A program made the translations under genes and the position numbers. From the NCBI GenBank assembly GCA_900316935.1, contig ONEW01000027.1:1-34078 (forward strand): a DNA stretch of 34,078 bases, in the 5' to 3' direction. The notes beneath the pieces were generated by a model, which saw only the letters and a program-made list of their open reading frames with translations, did not search any database and had not been told where the DNA came from. The stretch comes from an uncultured Selenomonadales bacterium. GTDB taxonomy: Bacteria > Bacillota > Negativicutes > Acidaminococcales > Acidaminococcaceae. Below, in pieces: positions 5,903 through 13,492 of the stretch. Positions within the stretch are counted from its first letter, which is position 1; each line of letters begins with the position of its first letter.

Positions 5903-7072
5903 ATGGAAGATTTTGTCTTTGAAAACAGTACGAAGGCTTATTTTGGGAAAAAAGCCGTGTCCCGGTATCTGCCGGGCCTGCTGGAACAGTATGGCCCGAA
6001 CGTGATGCTGGCCTATGGCGGCGGATCCATCAAGCGCAACGGTATTTACGACGAAGTGATGGCGATCCTGAAGGCCGCCGGCAAGAACGTGACGGAATTT
6101 GCAGGCATCCTGTCGAACCCCACGTACGCCAAAGTGCTGGAAGGCGCCGCGGTTGCACGCAAGTGCCGTGCGGACCTGATTCTGGCCGTCGGCGGGGGCT
6201 CCGTGTTTGACTGTTGCAAGGCCGTTTCCCTGGCCGCTGTGTACGACGGCGATGTCTGGGCCGGTTTCTGGGCCAAGGCCGGCACCATTGATTTCCCGAC
6301 CGTGCCCCTGGGCATCATCCTGACTGTGTCCGGCACAGGCAGCGAAATGAACGGCGGCGCCGTCATCACCAACGAAGACCTGAAGGTGAAGACCGGCCGC
6401 GATTATCCGGCCCTGAATGCGCGGTTTGCCCTTCTGGATCCGCTCTACACCCTGTCGGTACCGCGCAAGCAGTTCGTATCCGGGGTCTTCGACAGCCTGT
6501 CCCACATGATGGAGATCTATTTCAGCGCACCCGACACGGACAACGTGTCCGACAGCATGAACGAGGCCCTCATGCAGAGCGTCATCCGCAACCTGCGCGC
6601 CGCCCTCAGGAATCCTGCAGACTACAACGCGCGGAGCAACCTGGTCTGGTTGTCCACCATGGCGGAAAACCGCATCCTGAAACTGGGCAAGAAGACCGAT
6701 TTCCAGTGCCATATCCTGGAACACTCCCTGGGTGCCTATACGGACTGCAACCACGGCTGCGGCCTGTCCGTGCTGCATCCGGTCTACTACCGCCACATCT
6801 ATAAGGACGGGGCAGCTAAATTCGCCCGCTTTGCAACCCGGGTCTGGGAGATTCCGGCAGAGGGGAAGAGCCGGGAAGAACTGGCCAAAGCCGGGGTGGA
6901 GGCACTGGCGGCCTTCATCAGGGAAATTGGCATGCCGACCACCCTGCGGGAGCTGGGCATACAGGACAAAAGCCTGCTGAAGCCGGTTGCCGCCGGCTGT
7001 ACGGCGTCGCCCGGCAGCTACCGCCGGATGGACCCGGACGAAATCTATCAGATATTCCAGGAAGCCTTTTGA
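5903..7072 (+). CDS. Iron-containing alcohol dehydrogenase (butanol dehydrogenase / YqhD-like)
   Basis: A 389-residue cytosolic oxidoreductase of the group III alcohol dehydrogenase family. It reduces aldehydes to alcohols with NAD(P)H and a divalent metal. The nucleotide-binding half shows YGGGSIKRNGIYDEV (about 37-51), LILAVGGGSVFDCCKAVS (about 93-110) and TVSGTGSEMNGGAV. The metal ligands are expected at Asp197 and His201 (FDSLSHMMEIYF), His270 (CHILEH) and His284 (CNHGCGLS), which keep the spacing of YqhD. The start is clear: ATG at 5903 after GGGAGG. It is the last gene of the MerR-facing cluster, 37 bases after the hydrolase, and is closed by a strong terminator. With an AdhR-like regulator in front, a role in detoxifying reactive aldehydes is plausible. 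The exact substrate cannot be read. Confidence 0.92.
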   Translation: MEDFVFENSTKAYFGKKAVSRYLPGLLEQYGPNVMLAYGGGSIKRNGIYDEVMAILKAAGKNVTEFAGILSNPTYAKVLEGAAVARKCRADLILAVGGGSVFDCCKAVSLAAVYDGDVWAGFWAKAGTIDFPTVPLGIILTVSGTGSEMNGGAVITNEDLKVKTGRDYPALNARFALLDPLYTLSVPRKQFVSGVFDSLSHMMEIYFSAPDTDNVSDSMNEALMQSVIRNLRAALRNPADYNARSNLVWLSTMAENRILKLGKKTDFQCHILEHSLGAYTDCNHGCGLSVLHPVYYRHIYKDGAAKFARFATRVWEIPAEGKSREELAKAGVEALAAFIREIGMPTTLRELGIQDKSLLKPVAAGCTASPGSYRRMDPDEIYQIFQEAF

Positions 7073-7101
7073 GGGAACACGCTGACAATGGCGGACGCAG
7101 A

Positions 7102-7143
7102 CAAAAAAATCACGATACGGATCCTTTCCGCATCGTGATTTTT
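7102..7143. terminator. Bidirectional terminator between convergent adh and TPR genes
   Basis: AAATCACGAT at 7107-7116 pairs with ATCGTGATTT at 7132-7141. Ts follow on the plus strand, and the A-run at 7103-7109 gives a T-run on the minus strand. Confidence 0.88.
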
Positions 7144-7156
7144 GGTTTCCTATGGG

Positions 7157-7741
7157 TCAGCGTTTCAGGAGTTCCTCAAATTCAGCCTTGAGTTTTTCCT
7201 GGTCGGCCTTTTTGCTGTCCTTGAACGCAGCGTAGGTCTTGCCCAGATCCGTGTAGATGTAGTCCTTATTGCCCTTTTCCATGTTCAGGGCGAGACGGTA
7301 ATCGCTCAGGGCGTTCTTGAAGTCACCCTTCAGACCGTAGCATTCGGCCCGGTTGTTGAAAGCCGGCGGGAAATAGTTCTGGGAGCCGAGGCATTTGCTG
7401 TAGGCCTTGATGGCTTTGTCGTAATCCTTGAGCAGGAAATAGGCGAGACCCTGGTCGAAGTTGGCACGCTGGTTCGATGTGTCCTGCTGGAGGGCGAAGT
7501 TCGCTTCCTTCAGGGCTTCTTCGCCGTTGCCTTCGCGGATCAGCTGTTCCGCCTTCACCATGTGCCCCTGGGGCGAGTACCTGTTCTGGGGCCGGCTGAT
7601 TTCCTTGTCCAGGGAGTTCGTGTAGGTCTGGTAGTTTGTTTCGGATTCCGTAAAATACGGCAGGTACTGCGCGCTGGCAGCCATGGGGACGAGCAGCGTG
7701 CAGGCCAGGGCCGCCGCTGCGGCGATGTGGTTCAGTTTCAT
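7157..7741 (-). CDS. Exported tetratricopeptide-repeat protein
   Basis: A 194-residue protein with a Sec signal peptide (MKLNHIAAAAALACTLLVPM, cleavage after ASA near 24), so periplasmic. After a spacer it holds about three TPR units between residues 60 and 170: GHMVKAEQLIREGNGEEALK, then RANFDQGLAYFLLKDYDKAI, then PAFNNRAECYGLKGDFKNAL with DYRLALNME. The W/L-G-Y-A-F-A-P pattern is recognisable. The C-terminal end is a short charged helix (KADQEKLKAEFEELLKR). TPR domains bind partner proteins; no enzyme motif is present. AGGAGG precedes the ATG by 9 bases, and a small hairpin lies just upstream in the leader. It lies 112 bases after brnQ on the same strand with its own -10-like TATAAT, so it may be separately transcribed. 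Partner unknown. Confidence 0.85.
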   Translation of the reverse strand: MKLNHIAAAAALACTLLVPMAASAQYLPYFTESETNYQTYTNSLDKEISRPQNRYSPQGHMVKAEQLIREGNGEEALKEANFALQQDTSNQRANFDQGLAYFLLKDYDKAIKAYSKCLGSQNYFPPAFNNRAECYGLKGDFKNALSDYRLALNMEKGNKDYIYTDLGKTYAAFKDSKKADQEKLKAEFEELLKR

Positions 7742-7755
7742 GTAGATTCCTCCTG

Positions 7756-7773
7756 CACTGCCGTGAGGCAGTG
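7756..7773 (-). promoter_or_regulatory. Leader hairpin just upstream of the TPR-gene ribosome site
   Basis: CACTGCC and GGCAGTG form a perfect 7-bp stem around a 4-base loop, ending three bases before AGGAGG on the minus strand. No T-run follows, so it is not a terminator. It may stabilise the message or affect ribosome access. Confidence 0.45.
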
Positions 7774-7811
7774 TCCTTACAAAGTGTTGAAAGGCTTATG
7801 GCCTAATGACT

Positions 7812-7817
7812 ATTATA
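7812..7817 (-). promoter_or_regulatory. Possible -10 element for the TPR gene
   Basis: TATAAT on the minus strand in an AT-rich 112-base gap. No convincing -35 is seen 16-18 bases upstream, so this is a weak call. The leader would be about 65 bases and would include the hairpin at 7756-7773. Confidence 0.35.
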
Positions 7818-7853
7818 TCGTTTTGCGGCAGAATTTTCGAGTTTTTTTCTATC

Positions 7854-9185
7854 TTACGCCGATTTTTTCTCCTGGGACTTCTTGTAGCGGTCGAAGAGGA
7901 CACCGGCAACGGCTCCGGCAATGGCGATGGTGAGCCAGCCGAACCCGTCGCTGTAGAGCGGAATGATGGACAGCGTGTCCTGCACCGTGGCAGGGATCCG
8001 GACGTCCGCTGCCTTGAGGCCTTCAAAGACGGAGGCCACGGTGACGATCCACATGGTGCAGCGGAACACCCGTTTGTTGCCCGTGAAGCCGCATACGTTC
8101 AGAAGCGACAGGGCGATGACGATGGGGTAGAGGAAGCACAGCACCGGGATGGCGCCCAGGATGATGCTCGTGAGCCCGAAGTTCGAAATTCCCAGGCTGG
8201 CCAGGGCGATCCAGAATGCCATCCGCTTCTGCGAAATGCGGTGGTTGAAGAGGATGACGAAATAATGGGAAATGGACGAGATGAGGCCGATGCTCGTGGT
8301 CAGGCAGGCCAGGATGATGATGAGCGACAACATCCAGGAACCGTAAGGTCCCAGATATTCATAGGAAATCGCAATCAGGACAGGTGCCCCGTTTGCGAAG
8401 GAGCCTTCCAGGTAGCGGTGCGCTTCGGCACCGGAGTAGGCGAGCAGGTAGTAGATGGCAGCCAGGAGGATCATGGCGAGGATTCCGGCCAGGGAGCAGG
8501 CCCTGATGGTTTCCTTTTTTCCGGTGACGCCGAAGGAGCGGATGGAGGCCAGCGTGCCGCCCGCAAAGAGCAGCCCGGCCAGCAGGTCCATGGTGTTATA
8601 GCCCTCCTGGAAGCCTTTCAGGAAGGGGTTCGTCAGATAGATGCCCTGCGGCGCCTGGGGCGTGAAGGACGGCCCGGTCAGGACGCATACGAACAGGGCG
8701 GCCAGGCAGACCAGAAGGGCCGGCGTAAGCACCTTGCCCAGCCAGTTGAGGACCTTGCTGCCGTTGTTGGCCACGTAATAACAGAAGACGAAGTAGATGA
8801 CCGAATACAGGAAAAGATGTAACGGCCTCGAACCACCCAAATGGGGCGCGATACCGATTTCGTAACTGAAGGCCGCCGTGCGCGGGATGGCGAACAGGGG
8901 GCCGATGACGAGGCTCGTCGTGAAGAGGAGGATCTTGGCATAGGCCACGTTCACGGGGCGGGCGACTTCCGTCAGGTCATCCGTGCCCGTGCAGGCGACG
9001 GCCAGTACGGCCAGGATGGGCAGGCCGACACCGGTGATGCAGAATCCCAGGGCCGCCATGTTCAGGCTGCTGCCCGACAGATAGCCGAAAAGCGGCGGAA
9101 AGAGCAGGTTGCCGGCACCGAAAAAGCTCGAGAAGAGGACGAAGCTGATGGCGACCAGTTTTCCCCAGGTCAGATTGTTGTTCAT
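7854..9185 (-). CDS. brnQ: Branched-chain amino acid:cation symporter BrnQ
   Basis: A 443-residue inner-membrane transporter with about 12 hydrophobic segments. It takes up leucine, isoleucine and valine with a cation (LIVCS family). The N-terminus shows the family signature: VAISFVLFSSFFGAGNLLFP, then ALGFCITGVGLPILAVLAVA and VNVAYAKILLFTTSLVIGPL. The length matches the family (about 430-450). The short cytosolic C-terminus ends FDRYKKSQEKKSA. GGAAGGG lies about 8 bases before the ATG at 9185. It lies between tyrS upstream and the TPR gene downstream on the same strand. A hairpin at 9246-9270 separates it from tyrS, so it may have partial independence. No T-box or leucine-type leader is seen. 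Confidence 0.93.
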   Translation of the reverse strand: MNNNLTWGKLVAISFVLFSSFFGAGNLLFPPLFGYLSGSSLNMAALGFCITGVGLPILAVLAVACTGTDDLTEVARPVNVAYAKILLFTTSLVIGPLFAIPRTAAFSYEIGIAPHLGGSRPLHLFLYSVIYFVFCYYVANNGSKVLNWLGKVLTPALLVCLAALFVCVLTGPSFTPQAPQGIYLTNPFLKGFQEGYNTMDLLAGLLFAGGTLASIRSFGVTGKKETIRACSLAGILAMILLAAIYYLLAYSGAEAHRYLEGSFANGAPVLIAISYEYLGPYGSWMLSLIIILACLTTSIGLISSISHYFVILFNHRISQKRMAFWIALASLGISNFGLTSIILGAIPVLCFLYPIVIALSLLNVCGFTGNKRVFRCTMWIVTVASVFEGLKAADVRIPATVQDTLSIIPLYSDGFGWLTIAIAGAVAGVLFDRYKKSQEKKSA

Positions 9186-9245
9186 GATGATCCCTTCCTT
9201 TTCCAGGAACTGTTTTTATTTTCTGTCATTTTTCGGTCCGAAGAA

Positions 9246-9270
9246 ACGGACCGCCGTTCCGACGGTCCGT
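9246..9270 (-). terminator. Probable terminator after tyrS
   Basis: On the minus strand ACGGACCG pairs with CGGTCCGT around a 9-base loop, followed by TTCTT. A second CGGACC copy at 9233-9239 could form an alternative pairing. The T-run is poor, so some readthrough into brnQ is likely. Confidence 0.55.
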
Positions 9271-9286
9271 TCCAGGGAAGCGGAAA

Positions 9287-10507
9287 TCATTTTACGACGA
9301 GGCGGTAGTACTTCTTCTTGCCCTTGCGGATCAGGATGCCGCCGTCCTTTTCGAACATTTCCGGAGCCAGGGAGGCATCGGCGTCGTCCACCGCCTCGTT
9401 GTTCAGGTAGAGGCCGTGCTGGGCGATCATCTGGCGCGCTTCGCGCTTGCTGGAGAAGACCTTCCGGGCTGTCAGGACGTCGATCAGTCTGGCCGTCTTG
9501 TCCGCTGCCGTGATTTCCAACGTCGGCACGTTTTCCAGGTCCGCGCCGCCGCCGAAGAGGGCTTCCGTGGCCTTGACGGCCTTGTCGGCCTCTTCCTGGC
9601 CATGGACCAGTTTCGTCACTTCGTAGGCCAGGACCTTCTTGGCCTCGTTGATTTTTTCATCCTTGTACGCCGCGAGCCTGCGGACTTCGTCCATGGGGAG
9701 GAAGGTCAGCAGGCACAGGCATTTCTCCACGTCGGCGTCGTCGATGTTGCGCCAGTACTGGTAGAATTCATAGGGCGACGTCTTTTCCGGGTCGAGCCAC
9801 AGGGCGCCCTTTTCCGTTTTTCCCATCTTGCGGCCGTCCGCCGTGGTGAGCAGGTTGAAGGTCATGCAGTAAGCCGGTTTCTGGTCCTTGCGGCGGATCA
9901 GTTCGACGCCGGCAATCATGTTGGACCACTGGTCGTCACCGCCCAGCTCCATGATGCAGTTGTATTTGTTATGCAGCGTGTAGAAGTCATAGGCCTGCAT
10001 GATCATGTAGTTGAATTCGAAGAAGGTTAGGCCCTTTTCCCAGCGTTTCTTGTAGCATTCGGCGGTCAGCATGCGGTTGACGCTGAAATGGACGCCCACT
10101 TCGCGCAGCAGCTGGACGTAGTTCAGGCCGAGCAGCCAGTCCCCGTTATTGACCATGAGGGCCTTGCCGTCGGAAAAGTCGATGAACTTGCTCATCTGTT
10201 TCTTGAAGCAATCGATGTTGTGCTGGATGAACTCCGGCGTCAGCATTTTGCGCATGGAATCCTTGCCGGACGGATCGCCGATCATACCGGTGCCGCCGCC
10301 GAGCAGGGCGATGGGGCGATGGCCGGCGCGCTGCATATGGGCCATGGCCATGAGGGCGATGAAATGGCCGACATGCAGGCTGTCCGCGGTCGGGTCAAAG
10401 CCGATATAGAACGTGATCTTCTCTTTTTCCAGCAGTTCCCGGATTTCCTCTTCGTGGGATAACTGGGCGATGAAGCCGCGTTCCTTTAAAACATCAAAAA
10501 CAGACAT
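9287..10507 (-). CDS. tyrS: Tyrosyl-tRNA synthetase
   Basis: A 406-residue class I aminoacyl-tRNA synthetase that charges tRNA-Tyr. The catalytic Rossmann fold carries the HIGH-type motif as HVGH in [18 protein letters not shown] (about residues 40-57), the tyrosine site region FTYM-like [25 protein letters not shown], and the KMSKS-type loop as [14 protein letters not shown]. The C-terminal S4 RNA-binding domain (about 340-406) reads [20 protein letters not shown] and ends in [14 protein letters not shown]. The length matches the bacterial TyrS form with the KMGKT-type loop. AGGAGG is about 8 bases before the ATG. A good promoter lies at 10550-10578, giving a leader of only about 35 bases. 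So no T-box riboswitch, common for this gene in Firmicutes, can fit. Confidence 0.97.
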   Translation of the reverse strand: MSVFDVLKERGFIAQLSHEEEIRELLEKEKITFYIGFDPTADSLHVGHFIALMAMAHMQRAGHRPIALLGGGTGMIGDPSGKDSMRKMLTPEFIQHNIDCFKKQMSKFIDFSDGKALMVNNGDWLLGLNYVQLLREVGVHFSVNRMLTAECYKKRWEKGLTFFEFNYMIMQAYDFYTLHNKYNCIMELGGDDQWSNMIAGVELIRRKDQKPAYCMTFNLLTTADGRKMGKTEKGALWLDPEKTSPYEFYQYWRNIDDADVEKCLCLLTFLPMDEVRRLAAYKDEKINEAKKVLAYEVTKLVHGQEEADKAVKATEALFGGGADLENVPTLEITAADKTARLIDVLTARKVFSSKREARQMIAQHGLYLNNEAVDDADASLAPEMFEKDGGILIRKGKKKYYRLVVK

Positions 10508-10549
10508 TGTGACATCCTCCTAACCGATGGTGATTCGTTCATTCCCCTC

Positions 10550-10578
10550 ATTGTACTACTTTCCCCTTCCTAAGGCAA
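10550..10578 (-). promoter_or_regulatory. tyrS promoter
   Basis: On the minus strand TTGCCT (10573-10578) and TACAAT (10550-10555) are separated by 17 bases, about 42 bases before the tyrS start codon. Confidence 0.65.
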
Positions 10579-10630
10579 ATCCGGCGCTGTTCCGGGAGGG
10601 CGGGAGCGCTTTGCAGGGGGGCGTTCCGGC

Positions 10631-10659
10631 TTGACGTATGCCCGGCAATAAAATATAAT
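10631..10659 (+). promoter_or_regulatory. Strong sigma-70 promoter with very short leader
   Basis: TTGACG (10631-10636) and a perfect TATAAT (10654-10659) with 17-base spacing. The start is expected near 10666, directly before AGGAGG at 10667-10672, so the leader of the gene at 10680 is only about 14 bases. Confidence 0.85.
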
Positions 10660-10679
10660 CAGTATGAGGAGGAATGAAA

Positions 10680-11015
10680 ATGAGACCTGACCTGATTGTA
10701 CCGGGCGAACATGAAGAAGATTTCGTCGTGGCGCGTGACGCCCGCGTTGTGACTGTGCCGTTTTCCCCGCTGGAAAAACGCATGGCGAAAGAAAAACCCC
10801 AACTGATGCCGGGACTGAAGAAACTGCGTGAAGAACTGGGTGATGCCGAATTCGAGCGCCTCATCACCCGCATCCACAATATCAACGTGGCGGACGAACG
10901 CTGCCTTATCGTGGCGGAAAGCGAACTGCACCGCACCTTCATTGAACGCGATGCCATTCCGGCCATCGCCAAGGCCTTCAACGTGACGAACATCCGCGTC
11001 GTGACGCAGGGCTGA
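10680..11015 (+). CDS. Conserved small cytosolic protein, possible DnaA-N-like domain
   Basis: A 111-residue soluble protein with no signal or membrane segment. The start at 10680 is set by AGGAGG at 10667-10672; the in-frame ATG at 10674 sits one base from it. The N-terminal half is charged (VVARDARVVTVPFSPLEKRM, then LMPGLKKLREELGDAEFERL). The second half has alternating strands and helices: RCLIVAESELHRTFIERDAI and PAIAKAFNVTNIRVVTQG. This order (short strand, helix with E-x-x-R-x-x-I-E-R, helix, strand) resembles the N-terminal protein-interaction domain of DnaA and related replication proteins. The resemblance is weak and from memory. It has a near-consensus promoter and is followed 8 bases later by a tiny membrane protein, so the two are probably cotranscribed. 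Confidence 0.7.
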   Translation: MRPDLIVPGEHEEDFVVARDARVVTVPFSPLEKRMAKEKPQLMPGLKKLREELGDAEFERLITRIHNINVADERCLIVAESELHRTFIERDAIPAIAKAFNVTNIRVVTQG

Positions 11016-11023
11016 GGGAAGCC

Positions 11024-11167
11024 ATGAAGATTTACGACATCCTCATCCTGGTGCTCATCATCATGAACGTCACCATGCCGCGCACAGGGATTACGAACCT
11101 GATCTGGGGCTGCATCGTGATCTACATCCTGCTGCGGGCCTATACCTTTTTCGGCTCCCGCCGTTAA
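11024..11167 (+). CDS. 47-residue membrane protein
   Basis: ATG at 11024, stop at 11165-11167; GAGGGAAG lies before the start and overlaps the end of the upstream gene region, 8 bases after its stop. The protein has two hydrophobic segments, YDILILVLIIMNVTM (about 4-18) and NLIWGCIVIYILLRAYTFF (about 25-43), joined by a short PRTGIT turn, with a basic end GSRR. This predicts a helical hairpin in the inner membrane. No family is recognised. It is probably cotranscribed with the preceding soluble protein, which suggests a small membrane partner or anchor. A terminator follows at 11219. Confidence 0.6.
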   Translation: MKIYDILILVLIIMNVTMPRTGITNLIWGCIVIYILLRAYTFFGSRR

Positions 11168-11218
11168 GGGAACGCCGGCATGCGGTATGATGGCAATCTG
11201 GATGTTTCCGCAACGACA

Positions 11219-11253
11219 GGCTCCGGAACTTTGACGGGTTCCGGGGCCTTTTC
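11219..11253 (+). terminator. Rho-independent terminator after the small membrane protein
   Basis: GGCTCCGGAAC (11219-11229) pairs with GTTCCGGGGCC (11238-11248) with one G-T pair, followed by TTTT at 11249-11252. Confidence 0.7.
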
Positions 11254-11302
11254 CGTTCCGGGAACCAGCGGAGGACTACGATTCGGAAAGGTGTTATGAC
11301 AG

Positions 11303-11785
11303 ATGGAGATACGCAAAGCGACAAGCGCCGATGTAGAAGCCGTAGCGGCCGTCGAAGCGGCCTGTTTTCCTGCGGCGGAGGCGGCTACGGAGGCCGAGTT
11401 CCGCGACCGGCTGGCCGTGTATGGGAACCATTTCCTGCTCCTGTTCGATGAGGACCGGCTTGTGGGTTTCATCGACGGTTTCGTGACGGACGAGAAAGAC
11501 CTGCGGGACGAAATGTATGCCGATGCCTCGCTCCATGACGAGCAGGGGGCGTGGCAGATGATATTCGGCCTCAATACGGTTCCCCCGTACCGGCGCCGCG
11601 GCTGCGCGGGCCGCCTCATCGAGGCGTTGAAGACGGAAGCCCGCAAGGAGGGGCGGAAGGGGATTGTCCTGACCTGCAAGGACAAGCTGGTGCCTTATTA
11701 TGCCAGGTTCGGCTTTGTGTCCGAAGGCGTGTCCGGGTCCACCCACGGAGGCGTGACCTGGTATCAGATGCGGCTCACGTTTTGA
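11303..11785 (+). CDS. GNAT-family N-acetyltransferase
   Basis: A 160-residue acetyl-CoA-dependent acyltransferase of the GNAT fold. The N-terminal part reads MEIRKATSADVEAVAAVEAA (strand 1 and helix 1), followed by LLLFDEDRLVGFIDGFV (strands 2-4). The acetyl-CoA loop is FGLNTVPPYRRRGCAGRLIE (about 92-111), with the R/Q-x-x-G-x-G/A signature as RRRGCA. A closing part reads LTCKDKLVPYYARFGFVSEG, the common Y-x-x-x-G-F motif. The overall outline, including the acidic insertion between strands 3 and 4, is close to aralkylamine-acetyltransferase-like members. The substrate is not determined. The ribosome site is poor (GGAAAGG about 12 bases upstream). The DUF1638 gene follows after 34 bases and is probably cotranscribed. 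Confidence 0.9.
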   Translation: MEIRKATSADVEAVAAVEAACFPAAEAATEAEFRDRLAVYGNHFLLLFDEDRLVGFIDGFVTDEKDLRDEMYADASLHDEQGAWQMIFGLNTVPPYRRRGCAGRLIEALKTEARKEGRKGIVLTCKDKLVPYYARFGFVSEGVSGSTHGGVTWYQMRLTF

Positions 11786-11819
11786 GGCCCTGCCGGAAAC
11801 AGGAAGAAAGGTGTACGAT

Positions 11820-12488
11820 ATGAAACGCGTCATTTTCACGTGCCCCACGTTAAAGGGGGAATTGTTGCAGGCTTTGCAGGAAACGGGCTGCGGCGACACA
11901 GTCATCGTGCTGCCGCAGCGGCTGCACAGCGTTCCGCAGGAACTGCACACCTATCTGCAGGACTGCATCGACCGGACAGCCAATGTGGACCGCATCATCG
12001 TGCTGCCTTCGGGCTGTGGCGGCAGCACGGCCGGCCTCAGGGCGACGACGGCGGAACTGGTGGTGCCCCGGTCCCGGGACTGCATCGATATCCTGCTTTC
12101 GGGCGAAAAACTGGCCGACGTGCGGCAGAAGCGGGACATGGCCGGCGTCTTCATGACGAAGGACTGGGCCGGGTTCCAGAAACGGTCGGACCTGGATTTC
12201 GACAAACTGGCCAGGAAACACGGCACGGAAGGGGCCAAAGCCTTTTTGCGCAAGGTTTACGGCAAATTCAACCATTTTTACCTGATTGACACGGGCTGCT
12301 ACGACCTGGAGCCGGTCAGGACTTACCTGAAACCGACCTTGGACGCCATCGACGGTACCCTGACGGTCATCCGGGGCACCTGCGGCATCCTGAAGAAGGT
12401 GGCCGCCAACCGGATCGACGAAGACTTCGTCAGCGTGCCCCGGGGCGGGGAAGTGCCGCAAGGATTCTCCATGCCGAACTTCCTGTGA
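11820..12488 (+). CDS. DUF1638-family protein
   Basis: A 222-residue soluble protein of the DUF1638 family, recognised by CPTLKGEL near the N-terminus (Cys8), the glycine-rich [20 protein letters not shown] (about 61-80) and the following [13 protein letters not shown]. Other conserved cysteines are in LIDTGCYDL and [10 protein letters not shown]. Many invariant Cys, Gly and Asp residues suggest metal or cofactor binding. In other anaerobes the family is often found beside corrinoid-dependent methyltransferase genes, and none is present here. The function is unknown. The start at 11820 has AGGAAGAAAGG 8 bases upstream; a GTG at 11811 is in frame but lies on that site. A strong terminator at 12511 ends the GNAT-DUF1638 unit. 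Confidence 0.85.
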   Translation: MKRVIFTCPTLKGELLQALQETGCGDTVIVLPQRLHSVPQELHTYLQDCIDRTANVDRIIVLPSGCGGSTAGLRATTAELVVPRSRDCIDILLSGEKLADVRQKRDMAGVFMTKDWAGFQKRSDLDFDKLARKHGTEGAKAFLRKVYGKFNHFYLIDTGCYDLEPVRTYLKPTLDAIDGTLTVIRGTCGILKKVAANRIDEDFVSVPRGGEVPQGFSMPNFL

Positions 12489-12510
12489 CAGGGAGGGGGG
12501 ACGGAAACGT

Positions 12511-12552
12511 AAAAATCTCCGGTGGCCGCTGCGGCGGTCCCGGAGATTTTTT
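12511..12552 (+). terminator. Rho-independent terminator after the DUF1638 gene
   Basis: AAAAATCTCCGG (12511-12522) pairs with CCGGAGATTTTT (12540-12551), with an extra GC-rich hairpin in the loop and a T-run at 12547-12552. Confidence 0.9.
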
Positions 12553-12589
12553 GGTTCGTGCGGCCTGGCAGGCGGAGCCTGCGGGGCAT

Positions 12590-12612
12590 AAAAAAAGACC
12601 GCTGCGCGGTCC
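12590..12612 (-). terminator. Terminator of the tRNA-Pro transcript
   Basis: On the minus strand GGACCGC pairs with GCGGTC around a small loop and is followed by seven Ts, 14 bases after the tRNA 3' end. Confidence 0.85.
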
Positions 12613-12625
12613 CTGTCTTTTGAGA

Positions 12626-12702
12626 TGGTCGGGGCGGCGAGATTCGAACTCACGGCCTCTTGTACCCGAAACAAGCGCGCTACCAAACTGCGCTACGCCC
12701 CG
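12626..12702 (-). tRNA. tRNA-Pro (anticodon CGG), CCA encoded
   Basis: The minus-strand sequence folds as a standard cloverleaf. The acceptor CGGGGCG pairs with CGCCCCG; the D arm contains AGTTTGGTAGC; the anticodon stem CTTGT/ACAAG frames a loop TTCGGGT, giving anticodon CGG for proline codon CCG; the T arm GTGAG-TTCGAAT-CTCGC has one G-T pair. The discriminator A is followed by an encoded CCA (plus strand TGG at 12626-12628). It has its own promoter and terminator and stands alone. Confidence 0.95.
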
Positions 12703-12713
12703 ACAACAAAGAC

Positions 12714-12742
12714 AGTATACAGGATTCGCGGGGCTTTGTCAA
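12714..12742 (-). promoter_or_regulatory. tRNA-Pro promoter
   Basis: On the minus strand a consensus TTGACA (12737-12742) and TATACT (12714-12719) with 17-base spacing. The tRNA 5' end follows 11 bases after the -10. Confidence 0.9.
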
Positions 12743-12777
12743 CTAAAAGTTTGATGTCATGAAAAAAGGGAAAGAAA

Positions 12778-12806
12778 GTGACAAAACGGCCCAATTGATG
12801 TATGAT
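12778..12806 (+). promoter_or_regulatory. rsmD promoter
   Basis: GTGACA (12778-12783) and TATGAT (12801-12806) with 17-base spacing. The 110 bases from here to the rsmD ATG contain no convincing gene. Confidence 0.6.
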
Positions 12807-12916
12807 AAAAAGGAATATGGCGGCCTATATATAGGAAAGGTTCCCTGTGCCATGGCTACGGGTAGTGGCGGAAGGGGCGGAACCGGGGCTGCCGGAGAAA
12901 GGCTGGACTGCAACCT

Positions 12917-13492
12917 ATGCGGATCATTACGGGAAAAGCCCGGGGGCTTCACCTGACGGTGCCGAAAAACTACGATGTCCGTCCGACGGCGGACCGGGTG
13001 AAGGAATCCCTGTTCAACATCCTCGGGGCGAAAGTGCAGGGCGCGGCGGTGCTGGACCTGTTTGCGGGCACGGGCAACCTGGGCCTGGAAAGCTGGAGCC
13101 GCGGGGCCGGCCTCATCCAATTCGTCGACAACAACCGCAATTCGCTGAAACTGGTGCATAGCAATATCGCCAAGTGCCGGGCCGAAGCGGATTGCAAGGT
13201 CCTTAAATACGATGCCGAAGCGGCGGTGGATCTCCTGTACCGGCAAAGACAACGGTTTGACCTGATCTTCGTCGACCCGCCTTACAACAAAGGCTGGGTG
13301 CAGAAAGTGCTTCGGAAGCTGGAACAATCCCCCTTGCTGACGGAGGACGGCTGGCTGGTCGCCGAGCATTCGCAGCACGACGACGTGGCCGGCAGCGTAC
13401 CGGCGGGATACACCGTGTTCCGCAGCCAGCATTACGGGGAAACCGTGCTTACCTTCATCCGGCGCGGGAAAATGGTGGAAGAACCATGTTGA
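12917..13492 (+). CDS. rsmD: 16S rRNA (guanine(966)-N2)-methyltransferase RsmD
   Basis: A 191-residue SAM-dependent methyltransferase that modifies G966 of 16S rRNA during small-subunit assembly. The start MRIITGKARGLHL is characteristic of the family. PTADRVKESLFNIL precedes the SAM-binding motif VLDLFAGTGNLGLE (about 45-58), and the catalytic DPPY motif starts at Asp120 (LIFVDPPYNKG). The length is typical. The ribosome site is distant (GGAGAAAGG, about 14 bases), but the conserved N-terminus fixes the start. The coding end overlaps a 90-base spacer before coaD; rsmD-coaD adjacency is conserved in Firmicutes and suggests one transcript. Confidence 0.95.
   Translation: MRIITGKARGLHLTVPKNYDVRPTADRVKESLFNILGAKVQGAAVLDLFAGTGNLGLESWSRGAGLIQFVDNNRNSLKLVHSNIAKCRAEADCKVLKYDAEAAVDLLYRQRQRFDLIFVDPPYNKGWVQKVLRKLEQSPLLTEDGWLVAEHSQHDDVAGSVPAGYTVFRSQHYGETVLTFIRRGKMVEEPC

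Noticed and set aside
7806..8822. A 338-residue plus-strand frame opposite brnQ
   Set aside because: Composition is hydrophilic low-complexity (Q, D, G, R) and it is the reverse of a clear membrane transporter.
10508..10550. T-box riboswitch before tyrS
   Set aside because: The predicted leader is about 35-40 bases, too short; no specifier stem or TGG-containing T-box sequence is seen.
12759..12956. A 65-residue gene before rsmD
   Set aside because: It overlaps the rsmD promoter and start, has no ribosome site, and the sequence is low-complexity glycine-rich.
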